A DNA stretch of 64,000 nucleotides from Hymenoscyphus infarciens (lineage: Eukaryota; Ascomycota; Leotiomycetes; Helotiales; Helotiaceae), in NCBI GenBank assembly GCA_001414345.1, contig LLCB01000194.1, positions 1 to 64,000 of the forward strand, written 5' to 3'. This document shows positions 14,658 through 25,187 of this stretch, piece by piece. Both the position numbers and the translations under genes were made by a program. Within the stretch, counting starts at the first letter, position 1. Every line of letters starts with the position of its first letter. The notes below the pieces were generated by a model. The model did not search any database and was not told the DNA's origin. It saw only the letters and a program-made list of their open reading frames with translations.

Positions 14658-16129
14658 TTATACTAAGTCGTGGCCTAAATAATCGATCCCACCTCCCTCT
14701 ACCTTTCTCTCATTCTCCTCACCACCTATGACCAACCCCGGATCCAACTCCCTAACATCAGCACTCCTCGCCGCCCCTTCAAAAACAAACTCACTCGTCA
14801 CTCTCCCCGTCGCACAACTATTCTGAATCCCCCAACAAGTATGACCCGCCGCAACAAAAAGTCCTCTCCATCTTGTTTTCCCAATAATGGGTCCGCGATC
14901 GCCAGGACTTGAAACGAGGGGGAGATAACAGGCTTGTTTTGTAAGGAGTTCGCCGTCGCGGAGGGGTTGCGATATGAGGGAGAGGTAGGAGTACATGTCT
15001 TCGCAGCGGGAGTCGTCGCATTGTACGAGGGCAGACGAGGCGGGAAGGGGGATGAGAGAATCGCCTTCGCCTTGGGTGAGTTAGTGGGATTGGAGAGGAT
15101 GGGGCGAATAGGAGAATGGGAAGTGAAGAGGGAAACTAACCACATGCGTAGACTGTCCCATCTGGTCTGGCATACATCTCTGGGTTTACGATTTTGCCAT
15201 GTCTTCGTTTCCGCGACTCACCATCTCTTGTTGCGGCGTAATTCCTTGGTATCTCGATTTCCGTGAATACAGCGTAAGGACTGACTTCTGCTTTGATGAC
15301 CACACTATGTGCTCGCAAAGCGTCGATTGGTGCTTCCGGGAAAATCGTGCTCGTCCAAGGTCCTGCTGCCACTATAACATCGGTCGCTGGGATGGTGTGA
15401 ATTTCCTTCGTCGCCTTATCTTCGTAGGTAACACTCTGAGCTCCAAGGGGACCTTTATAATCAATTGCCGTGACCAAGCCCAGTATGATTTCCGCTCCCT
15501 TCTCGACAGCCAATTCCGCAATCGCATTCGTAAACTGATATGGATGAACTTGTGCCGTCGTCTCTGGTGTCCCCATTTCCGAGTAGCCTTTCAAAGTGTC
15601 TGCATCCAGCCAATCCAGATCCCGCGGGATTTCTGCCGAAACAACTTTGCTCTTTCCGTTGCTCTTCGTCTTTGGGAGTTTGTTCCATTCCTCTACTCCT
15701 TCTTTTGGCAATTCTCCTATCGGTGGGGTAGGTTCGGGTTTATGTAGCTTTCCCTTAGCCGTCACACTTCCACAATGTAAAGCTCTGTATCCCCATCTCT
15801 CAGCCCCATTATGCTCTTTCGCCAACTCGGCGTGTAGCCGGTATGATAAGGGCACAATACAAGAAGGATATGCCCATAGTCCCAAAAGCCCGCCCGCTTT
15901 TCCGGAAGCACCTGAGGCGATGGACTCGGCTTCGAGGAGGATGACTTTGTGAATAGCGGGGTTGAAGGAAGGATGGCGGGTGAGGAAGTAGGCTGTAGTA
16001 CAGCCAATGACACCTCCACCTATCGAGATATCAGCTTCTCGCGCTTCTCGAATGGGCTTGACGAGTTTTAGTACCGACGATCACGATTTTTCGAGGCTGT
16101 TGAGATGGTTCTGGGGCTGGTGTAGCCAT
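14658..16129 (-). CDS. FAD-dependent oxidoreductase, DAO family (TDA3-like)
   Basis: My spliced model has three exons, complement(16129-16075, 16019-15141, 15070-14658), giving about 448 residues. Both introns have good signals: GTACTA with CTGAT before ATAG, and GTTAGT with CTAAC before AAG. Exons 1 and 2 join inside the dinucleotide-binding motif to give IVIVGGGVIGC at about residues 15-25, and exon 2 continues with EAESIASGASGKAGGLL. The C-terminal half carries the DAO-type GLFVAAGHTCWGIQNS and SCATGRV. The family oxidises amine- or amino-acid-like substrates with FAD; the layout resembles yeast Tda3, an oxidoreductase linked to endosome-to-Golgi traffic. The substrate cannot be read from sequence. 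The last 20 or so residues run into the RIP border and look non-homologous, so the native stop may have been lost. Confidence 0.85.
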
Positions 16130-16824
16130 TGTTTGAGCTGAAGCTTTGTCAGGTGAGTGATTACTCGAGTAGGTTACGAGGCACGGATGAGATGTTCGCA
16201 AGAATTGTATCTACGTCATCCAGATTGTTTCAACAGCCAGGTGGTGACCCTCGGGTAGATATCGATAAGACAAAGAAGTGCCTCCTCCCGTCGTATTTCG
16301 GGCCTGGAGTTCACCCCGGCACCGTGGGAAGCCTCGGGATACTAGTTACCCCGGCCCGATCCTGCATACGTCGGAAGCGGATGCACGGATGCAGGCCAGA
16401 ACTTGACTTGTCTGCTTCAATTCATCAGCATATGAGATTCTTGTGTTGCTTCGTATCAATCGTTTGTCACCACAAATCCATCTTGAACCCCAGAACCGAG
16501 GCATTCCCGATAAACAAACTTCTTCTCTGATCCACCACCATATTGGACCATCTCGAAGTACCTATATTTAAACAACCATCCCATCACATGTCGTTGCGAA
16601 CCTCTCGCTCCTTGATACGACCTGCAACTGCATTCACATCTCACCCCATCTCGAAACGCCCCACTCACAGCTCTTCCTTGAACGGCTTCTCCAACTCCCG
16701 AAGACCACCCATCAAGAGCAACCTTATTATCTTGCCACCTTCTGAGACCCAAACTTGTTCCTTCGAACCAAAACAACAATACTCATCAACCTCACAAACC
16801 TCACAAACACCAAAATCAATCAAC
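16130..16824. other. Shared upstream region between two divergent genes
   Basis: About 700 bp of ordinary composition between the divergent FAD oxidoreductase and glutathione peroxidase starts. Open frames here are low-complexity and look spurious. The stretch before 16825 is rich in CAA/CTC, as expected of a 5' untranslated leader. I see no specific regulatory site I can defend. Confidence 0.5.
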
Positions 16825-17438
16825 ATGGCATCCGCAACTAGCTTCTACGATTTCAAGCCCCTAGACAGTACGTACCCTCACAATCACCCGCCGCGATTTC
16901 CATCCCCACCCCCCCCCCCACCTAACTTCCAAACTACGACCTCTCACTAACCTCCTCCCGTCTAGAAAAGGGCCAACCCTTTCCCCTCTCCGGCTACAAA
17001 GGAAAAGTAGTCCTCGTAGTAAACACAGCTTCAAAGTGCGGTTTCACCCCACAATACGAAGGCCTCGAAAAGCTCTACAAAGACCTCACTGCCTCCCACG
17101 GAGACGACTTTGTCATCCTCGGATTCCCATGTAACCAATTCGGCGGCCAGGAACCTGGAAACGACGACGAGGTACAAAGTTTCTGCCAGATTAACTACGG
17201 TGTTTCGTTCCCGATTATGGGGAAGACGGATGTCAATGGGGATGAGGCGAATCCGCTTTTTGAGTGGCTGAAGAATGAAAAGGCTGGTTTGTTGGGGATG
17301 AAGAGGGTGAAGTGGAATTTTGAGAAGTTCTTGGTTGGAAGGGATGGTGCTGTCAAGGGACGGTGGGCTAGTACGACTAAGCCGGAGAGTTTGGAAAAGC
17401 CTATCTTGGAGGAGTTGAATAAGAAGGTTGAGCTTTGA
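16825..17438 (+). CDS. Glutathione peroxidase-like thiol peroxidase (Gpx3/Hyr1 type)
   Basis: Two exons, 16825-16867 and 16966-17438, give 171 residues, the usual length of the family. The intron has donor GTACGT, branch CACTAAC and acceptor CTAG. The start ATG sits in CAACATGGC. The peroxidatic cysteine is in NTASKCGFTPQY (Cys39), a Cys where animal enzymes use selenocysteine. The family motifs GFPCNQFGGQEPG (about 67-79) and WNFEKFLV follow, and Cys88 is placed like the resolving cysteine of yeast Gpx3. Such fungal enzymes reduce hydroperoxides, mostly using thioredoxin, and in yeast also sense peroxide for Yap1. There is no signal peptide, so a cytosolic location is likely. It is divergent to the upstream FAD oxidoreductase, which produces peroxide if it is a true oxidase; that functional link is only suggestive. 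Confidence 0.95.
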
Positions 17439-18157
17439 GAGTCTTGCCAAGGGATTCCATGGGAAGCGATCAGTACCAAGGAAAGATCTCGACCAAGACT
17501 GACTTGGGTCGATGTTGCCTTATACAGACGAACATCGAGAGAGAAAAAACGGACGGAGATAAATGAACTGTCACGGCCTTCCTCAGTAGACTCTGGTAGA
17601 CTCTCCGGAGAGTCTGTGGGCGGTATTTTGCATTGGCGTCTGACTGATATGAGGACATGATTGCGGGATTTTTATTCAGCACCACCATACCTAATAAAAA
17701 AAGCTTCTATTGCTCTTCTTGTCTCTCTTCTCATTGCAACCAAGGGCTCCCAGACTACCTTTGCTGATTTGTGTTACAAACTGGCACCGCAAGTCGTATA
17801 ATCTTTTCCTCCCTCACAAGTCACGTGAGACACTACAGAGTTCTCTTACGTAAGGCAAATTAAGAGAATCTTGAAAGAGTGCGATAACAGAGTGAAGGAG
17901 AATGGATTAAGTGAAGAGAAAGTCTTCGGTTTGGATAAAAGCCGGGTACCTAGGATGTAAGGTGGGAAGTGAAGGATGAATCATTGCGATCTTTCGAGAA
18001 GGTTTCGGAAAATGTCATTTGCACGAATACATTTCTTTAAATTCGGCTGACGGAAGTGTCTATTATTCAACCCCTTCAGGACTTTCTCATACCACAAAAC
18101 CGTCGACTATTACCTAACAACACCCGATATTCCAACAACCTCACTCCCTTTTCATAT
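17439..18157. other. Intergenic DNA downstream of the peroxidase
   Basis: About 700 bp without a supported gene; the first part is presumably the 3' untranslated region of the peroxidase. Open frames on the minus strand here are shadows. The motif array begins at its downstream end. Confidence 0.5.
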
Positions 18158-18620
18158 CGCTGCAAATCGCAATTTCACGTCAGGAACGGGTAGTTGCAGA
18201 TACAGTTTCGATCGTAACATCACCATCTGGTTTTCAAAGTACACAATCAGTTTGTCTTACGCTGTACTGAATGGACGTCCACTTAGCTATTGACTTTGAG
18301 TTTTGTTGCGAATCTCAAGGCTAAGAAATCGAAACAAAGGGGATAAACACCACTAATTGGAGGGCTGGGAAGGCTAGAAAAGATACCCTCATTCTATGGA
18401 TTTGGTTGTAAACGGTAAAGTAGACTGTATAAATATTGGTAACGAAACACAGAATCAATCAAATGCTCTAGTCCAAGTTATACAGTGAAATTCCACAACG
18501 CTTTACTGAATGATTACCTAATAAGCGGTTGAATTGAGGTTTTGTTGCAAATCGCAACACTACGAACCCCGCCCAAGCACTCGGGACTCCGTCCTTGCAA
18601 CCTGCTTTGTTTTTAAGGTA

Positions 18621-18699
18621 CGGAGGACGCGGTCATATATATGGAGACTACAGGGCAGTACACTGTAGGGGTACCCTAAAAGGTAGTCGGTACTCTAAA
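18621..18699 (+). repeat. Left terminal inverted repeat of the Tc1/mariner element
   Basis: Starts CGGAGGACGCGG next to TA and pairs with the complement of 21935-22013. The differences are almost all transitions. Confidence 0.88.
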
Positions 18700-19060
18700 G
18701 CTACTTTAAGAGTAATTTTATTAATATATTTTTAAAGCTATTTCTAACTAATTAAGTTAATTATATACTCTTAGCTTCTCTTTACTCTTTAGCCTTCCTT
18801 CTCTATACTCGTTACTCTCTTCTAGCTTAATAATCTCTTTAATATGTCTTAGAATACGCTTAATCTATACTTATATCTTCTTCTAAGGTATGTCTTTCTA
18901 GCACTTAATCTACGCCTCTTTTAATACTTTCTTAGTAGTAATTAGTCTCTCTTTTATTATTTCTCTCTTTATCTAGTACTAAGTTAGCTCTATAGTATTA
19001 AGATTAGAAGCTTATATATAATATATATACTAAAGACCTTCTCTTATTCTTAGTAAGTAT

Positions 19061-19244
19061 TATAATAGTCCCGATTTAAGACTATAGCAGTTCTGGTTTT
19101 AGACCTATCACGTGACTCCTTACCGTCTAGTAGAATCCTATATATTAGTATCGTTTAGAGCTGTTTTCACTCTTTACCTTTAGTTTTCGTATTAATAACT
19201 ACGAATAGACTACTTCTCTACTCTACTCCTATCTTATTATTATA
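19061..19244 (+). repeat. 5' LTR of short non-autonomous element
   Basis: 184 bp matching 20180-20363, with differences mainly C/T and G/A. It contains CACGTGACTCCTTACCG. Confidence 0.88.
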
Positions 19245-19374
19245 TTAAACTAAAGGTCTCTCTTTTTATTAGGCTTCTTAACCTTACTTCTATTCTAGCC
19301 TCTCTACCGCTGACTCTATAAACCCCTTTAAAAACAGCTTCCTAGACTCCTTACTAGCAACTCTCGAATCGATA

Positions 19375-19605
19375 CCTAGCTTAAGACCCCTCTCTAGCTT
19401 CGGATCCTCTCCTTTTAGTATCTAACCCTTCTCTAGCTTCGGATCCTCTTCTTTTAGTATCTAACCCCTCTCTAGTATTAGACCCCCTTCTAGTATCTAA
19501 CCTCTCTCTAGCTTTAGATCCCCTTCTTTTGATATCTAACCTCTCTCTAGTATCTTCAGATCTCTCCTCTCTCTAGTATCTTTAGATCCTCTCTCTCTCT
19601 TTAAA
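19375..19605 (+). repeat. Minisatellite inside the short LTR element
   Basis: Tandem variants of a unit containing CCTCTCTAGCTTCGGATCC and TTTTAGTATCTAAC, about 5-7 degenerate copies. In one frame it encodes repeated Ser-Asp-Pro-Leu-Leu-Leu-Val-Ser-Asn-Pro-type peptides, so it may once have been part of a low-complexity coding region. Confidence 0.7.
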
Positions 19606-20179
19606 TAGCTAGTATTTAACTACTCTGATAATAGACTCTAATATCGTATACTAGGTATATAAGTTTAGCTCTCTTATTAAAAAGAAATATTAATACGCTT
19701 ATATAATCAACGCTTTAATAAGACAGCTTATCTAGCTTATTATTAGTTAATCTAAGCCTTCTACTAATAAGGAGCCTCTCTACGCTTCGACAAGAGTAGC
19801 CTTTTAAGTAGACCTTCTTACTTTTAGCTATATTGTTTTTTAACAACTCTTAAAGCCTTCTCCTCCTTCTCCTCCCGATATTATAAAAGCTAATATTTCA
19901 AAAGCTCTTAAAGCCTATACTTTAGTAATTAACAAAGTCGTAGGAGTATATACTAGTCGCTTAGCAGATTATATAGATTAGTATTAGAGAGTAAATATAG
20001 AGAGTTTTAGGCAACTCGGCGTATAGCTAGTATCTTACTACTCTTATAGAGCTAGTATCTTATAGCTACCTTAGTAGAAGGAAGAGTAAGAGTATAGGCT
20101 AGGACTAGTAGATATATAGATAGACAACTATATAGGTTTCTATAGAGCTTAAGAGCAAGCTCTACTAAAGAGAGGGAAA

Positions 20180-20363
20180 TATAACAGTCCCGATTTAAGA
20201 CTATAGTAGTTCTAGTTTCAGACCTATCACGTGACTCCTCACCGCCTAGCAGAATCCTATATATTAGTATTATTTAAAGCTATCTTCGCTCTTTACCTTT
20301 AGTTTTCGCGTTAATAACCACGAATAGACTACTTCTCTACTCTACTTCTGTCTTATTATTACA
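20180..20363 (+). repeat. 3' LTR of short non-autonomous element
   Basis: 184 bp ending TTATTATTACA and followed by AGTAT. It is less mutated than the 5' copy. Confidence 0.88.
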
Positions 20364-21934
20364 AGTATAAGTAAGAGTATTATCTTCTTATACTAAAGTC
20401 CTTAGCTAATCCTTCTTATATTTTTATATAAAAGGAAGAAGTAAAGAACGTAGAATCTTCTCTTAATACTAGTACTAGTTTATCTCTTCTTATCTCTTTT
20501 TTAAAATAATAAGACTAGTAGACTTTTTATACTTAAAGAGAAGACGAAGCGAATTAATAAGAGGTTAAAGAGTATCTTTATAATACTTCTTTTAATACTA
20601 AGTCTTTACTATCTTAATATCTTATTATTTTTAGTCTATCTTTACTTATTATTTTATATTCTAAAGACTCTTCTACTTCTTCTTATCTTAAAAGAACTAA
20701 GCTATATTCTATATTATAATATCTCTTTTATAATCCTTCTTCTTTTTCTTTATCTTCTTTTCTTAGATATAATAAGACTCTTTTATATTATAAGAGAAAG
20801 AGCTCTATTATATAAACTTACTAAACCCTTTCTATTAATATATAATAATATATTAATAATATATCTCCTTCTTCGTTCTTTATACTCTTCTTTATTCTCT
20901 TACTCTCTCTTTTTAGACTAACGTCTTATTAGTAAAGATAACGTTCTTCTAATCTTCTAAAGTCTACTTTTTATAAAGTAAATACTAGTTTAAATAAGCC
21001 TTCTTTTATTACTTATTTAGACTCGGTTTTATTATTCTTTTATAAACTTAGTAACTCTTACTTCTTATTAACTTATAAATAGTACTTAGAGATAGGCTCT
21101 TATCTTTTATATAACTAGGAGTCTCTTAAACTTCTTATATAATTTACTAATATAACTACTCTCTTATTATACTATTCTTAGTTATAACTTTAAGAATACG
21201 AAGCTAAACTTTCTCTATAATTAGTAGCCTTCTAAGATAGGGTTTATTATTAATATACTAGGTCTCTATATTTATCTTATAAATCTACTCTCTTTTTAGA
21301 GCCTTCTTTTATAGCTTAAAGATAGAAGAGTAAGAGATTCTAGTCCTCTTAGTTACTTATTTTATAGACTACTTATAATTGTAAAGTAATAAAGCTATAA
21401 CTCTTACTCTAATAGTATTCTATCTCTTATCTTTAGGCTAGTCTAGATACGAAATAGAGGTTACTATAGAAGTAATATCTATAGCTTATTATATAATAAT
21501 AATTAGTAGAAGAATAGTAGAAGAGAGACGAAGTAGAATAGGAAGTATAAAAGTAGAGAGAATAGAGTCTAGAGTATAAGAGACGTTCTATAAATAGATA
21601 TCTAGATCCTCTAATTCTAGTCTACTAAAAGAGTCCTCCTTCTTATCGTCTTCTTTATTAAAAAGATTATAATCTAAATTATATTCTAAGTTATAATCTT
21701 ATAAATAGCTATTATCGTTCTCTAAAAGAAGACTCTCTTTACTATCTAAAAATTTAGACATTTTACTAGTAAAAAAGAGCTAGTAAAAGAGCTTAAAAGA
21801 TAGACTAGATAAAGAAGATAATAGAGTTTTAATTTTAAAAGAATATATTAAATAATAGTATTATAGGGGTATTTATAAGAAGGACCCCCTTATGGACTCG
21901 CTAAAATAGAGAGGCTACTAGGGCTAAAAAGCGG

Positions 21935-22013
21935 TTCAGGGCACCGACCACCCTTTAGGGTACCCCTACAGTGCACTGCCCTATAGTCTCTATACATATG
22001 ACCGCGTCCTCCG
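21935..22013 (-). repeat. Right terminal inverted repeat of the Tc1/mariner element
   Basis: Its complement starts CGGAGGACGCGG and follows the left repeat for about 79 bp, ending near GGTGCCCTGAA. It is followed by the TA duplication at 22014-22015. Confidence 0.88.
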
Positions 22014-24785
22014 TACATCGTACACAAGTGATAACATGCGCACTTGGCAATATCCAATGAATTATTCACTTGGGGTTTTGTTGCGTAATTAGCCAATGAG
22101 CTTTTGACTTGAAGCTTTGTTGCAAATCGCAATACACTACCGGAAAGTGCATTTATGCCGTCAATCTTGATCATACTTCATACCTAGTTCAGTCCCATTG
22201 TACAACCTTATTACCCAACCGAGTAAAGGCCTGATTTTGTTGCAAATCGCAGGAATGCAGCCACGGGTTCACTAGACGGATACTCCACAAGTTCTACCTA
22301 ACTAGCCAAGCTTTCGTATGTCCTGAGTTTAATCTCGATCGTCCAACATCAGCACCTGACTCCCGAGACAAACACTCACACTGCACTATCGCATTACCCA
22401 ATTAATGGCGGACTTTGGAAGTTTGTTGCAAATCGCAGCACTGCAAAGTTTCAGAAGTGATACTCGATGGTCTAGCATTCTGCAGTGTCGCTTCAGTAGC
22501 TAATTGTCTAGTTTCTCGTGGTTTTGTTGAAAATCGCTGGAAGGAGAAGTCTTAGATCCATCTCCTACATGAAGGAGTTGTTCATTACCACCTTATTGCC
22601 CAATGGATTCTAGTTCTGTTGCAAGTCGCACTGGAACGCACACTCAATGGCAAAGACTCAAGAGAACCAAAAGCGATCATCAATTCTCAAAAATGGGTTC
22701 ACAACTCGCACAACTCTCCTCCCCTCTTCTTTGGCGCCCGAGCATCCAATAATTTTCCAAGTGAAATTTTTTTGTTGCAATTCGCAGTGAAACCCTGCAG
22801 TTGAAAGGGAGACGAACATCAACATCCGATTTTCAACTCACACAGCCCCTCTCCCCTTTTTTCCCACCCGATCAGCCAGCCATCTCGTTGATGAGAAGTT
22901 TCGTTGCAGATCGCAATCCTACGTCCACTGCTGTGTATTGGGCTGGACATCCCGTTTTTGTCATACATTCATTGAACCTGTACCTTGTGAGCATCCAATC
23001 AACTCCCATTCTCGACCTTTGTTGCAGGACCGCCTCCAGCGAACACACCGCTTCTAAGGATATGCAACCTAGAGTAAACCCGTGATATGCAGGTCCAAAG
23101 TCCATATCCATCGAGAAGCCAATTAATCCAGGCACGAGTTTTGTTGGAAATCGCAAACCGGAAGTCCACAGGTTCCAGCAGCAGCAGAAACCCATTGTCA
23201 TGCAACACATACATTCAGTAATAGGCCAATAAGGGACTAGGTATGGACCACAGTACCACCCCAAATCAGGAGACGGGGCCGCGTTGAGATCCATGGTAGG
23301 CTTGTGATGTGAGTTGCCAGGGGTAACAAGACGACATGAAAATTGGCGACTTCAAAGTTCCACCATTCTTGTGGTACATAGTGAACTTGTGATATGTTAG
23401 TGGCGAACAAGAAGTCGATGACAATCTATTCGGGGTAGGCATCAAGTTTTGTTGCAAGTCGCGAATTTGGAAGTTCATGGATTTCCACGGAGTATGCTCG
23501 ATCTTCGAATCTCAATTATTCGTTTTCATGGTACACTACATAGATATGAGCTGTGGTGTGTGAAGAAGGCGTATGCAGCCAATGAGTGAAGTGGAATTGG
23601 TTTTGTTGCAAGTCGCTGTATATCGACAACCGCTTTTCTTTGTACACGATGAGCTTCAGCAAATGAAAAGTCATTGTGTTGAAGATATTTGTATTGCTTC
23701 ACTGCTTAGCTTCGACATACCTAACATACCTCTCCCCACACCAAGCGGCCACTATCCAATCACCTCCCATCTTTTTATTTTGTTGAGAATTGCACTATCC
23801 GTATTCCGAAATAGTGAGACATGAAACCAAAGTTGAGAAGGAGAAACCCACTTCTCTGCATCAGATCTTTCACTCGCAGTTTAATCACCTAATCCCCTCT
23901 CCCCTTTTCATTTTTAACGACAAGCTTAGCACTGTAATAGAAGTACTGAAACAACTTACTTCTAAATCTTACATCTTATCACAAATCCTACTTACTGACC
24001 ATATTTTCAACTACCAGTCCACACTTAAACCAAGTCGCTTTCAATCTCCCTCGCAAGCCTCCCTAATCATCATACCCACTCAACTAATCACCTCATCTCT
24101 ATTGGAAGGAGACACTGGTCTAAATAAATTAAATCAAATCATAAATCCCAGCTCAACTCCAAATCATACATTTCCCCGACTTCATAAGGCCACTACCATC
24201 CACAAAGACACCAAGGTACACACTAACTTAATACCACTATGTACAATCTCAAGAACCAACCGCAATCCAATTAGGACTCTTTCTAATAAGGACTTTCACG
24301 GAAGTTTCGTTGCAAATGGCAATACGAAATTTCAATTTTGCATTCCTTCTGTTTTCCCCTGTGTTCAGAAACACACTATCATGCAAACCCAACCAACTCT
24401 CTCAATCAAATACCCCAGCAAATTTGAACTCTAGAACGAAAACGGCGCTTTGGTTGTACACTTGCGTAACTTTGCCGCCAAAGGGACATGAGCACTGGAC
24501 CCTCCAAAACCAATGAAATCCTGAGATGTGCATTAGTCGCCCTCCCTGGTACCCCAGGCCCCTTCCCCTCCCGTCTCTTCCTGTCCTTCCCTGAATGAAG
24601 CACAAATTAACACAAAGGACCACAAGGAAACCCGTTGGAATTTCGTTAACCCGTAAGAAGCACAGATTGAAGCAAACGGGAAAATCGTTGCACGTCGAAA
24701 ATTACACACCAGAACACAGAAAATCGCGGTAACTTGATGATCTTTCTTAAACGAGTAATCTGGGGGATTTGTTGCAAATTGCAAC

Positions 24786-25187
24786 AGGCAATGGAAGGAA
24801 GAAAGTAGGCATTTCGTAGGGATACAGCTTTTGGGATGGGTGTCGAGTCTTCGATGTATTTCGCATAAGAGCTCAAGATCTCCCACTCTGCCCCTATAAA
24901 AACAACTAGAATAATCTTACCCCTACCTCCAACTAGAGAGGGGAGAATAACACACCTTGTTTATTCTATCAGTTTTTTAGGCAGTGAAGTGATTGTGATT
25001 ATTCTGCACTCTTTTATGTCCCGGCCAACTCCTCTCTCCTCTCTTATGGTAGACAATCAATGGTTTTGATACAAGGAATGATTGCAGTTGCTGCCTTGGC
25101 TCGTTTCACGGGTAATCTGGGGCAACAGCCAGAAAAAAGGAATCTAAAACACAATTCATTTCGCCTAAGACATATATAATCTCAAAA
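24786..25187. other. Intergenic DNA downstream of the motif array
   Basis: About 400 bp of ordinary composition, containing the presumed 3' untranslated region of the reductase gene at its downstream end. I see nothing else in it. Confidence 0.45.

Larger units (their letters stand above)
19061..20363 (+). mobile_element. Short non-autonomous LTR element nested in the Tc1/mariner copy
   Basis: A 1303-bp element with two 184-bp LTRs (19061-19244, 20180-20363) and a 5-bp target-site duplication AGTAT (19056-19060, 20364-20368). The better preserved 3' LTR starts TATAACAGTCCCG and ends TTACA, so the original ends were probably TGTAACAG...TACA, like the gypsy LTR at 8218. The 935-bp interior contains no protease, reverse transcriptase or integrase, only a short-period repeat and a gag-like or unidentified decayed frame. 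It would have depended on another element for movement. Confidence 0.85.
18621..22013 (-). mobile_element. RIP-degraded Tc1/mariner DNA transposon inserted in the motif array
   Basis: Terminal inverted repeats of about 79 bp (18621-18699 and 21935-22013) are flanked by TA dinucleotides (18619-18620, 22014-22015), the Tc1/mariner target-site duplication. The minus strand near 18960-19010, read through stops, gives SNLNTIEL followed by IKREI, matching the PDLNPIE...K(R/Q)xI block around the third catalytic residue of Tc1/mariner transposases. The downstream EESNEYREG tail is also typical. The interior is heavily RIP-mutated and is split by a separate LTR element at 19061-20363. No functional frame remains. 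Confidence 0.8.
18158..24785 (+). repeat. Array of a degenerate composite motif (CCAAT + TTTTGTTGCAAATCGCA)
   Basis: About 19 plus-strand copies of TTTTGTTGCAAATCGCA or close variants lie near 18158, 18301, 18540, 22076, 22116, 22235, 22422, 22522, 22616, 22768, 22899, 23018, 23139, 23447, 23601, 23777, 24305, 24683 (weak) and 24768. Most have CCAAT or a one-base variant starting 20-24 nt upstream, often exactly 22 (for example 22054/22076, 23579/23601, 23756/23778). Several have a GGAAGT-like word shortly downstream. Separation between copies is irregular, mostly about 90-180 nt, and the DNA between copies is not obviously repeated. All copies point the same way. The region contains no convincing gene, and short open frames here lack coding character. 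I do not recognise this repeat. Confidence 0.8.

Noticed and set aside
15199..15747. Plus-strand open frames opposite the FAD oxidoreductase
   Set aside because: They are antisense shadows of a strongly supported coding exon.
18158..24785. CRISPR-like reading of the spaced motif array
   Set aside because: The motif is degenerate, spacing is irregular, no cas genes exist and the genome is eukaryotic.
22619..24886. Several open frames of 60-214 codons across the motif array
   Set aside because: Composition is low-complexity and Ser/Thr/Pro/His-rich, frames overlap array copies, and no domain or splice signals support them.
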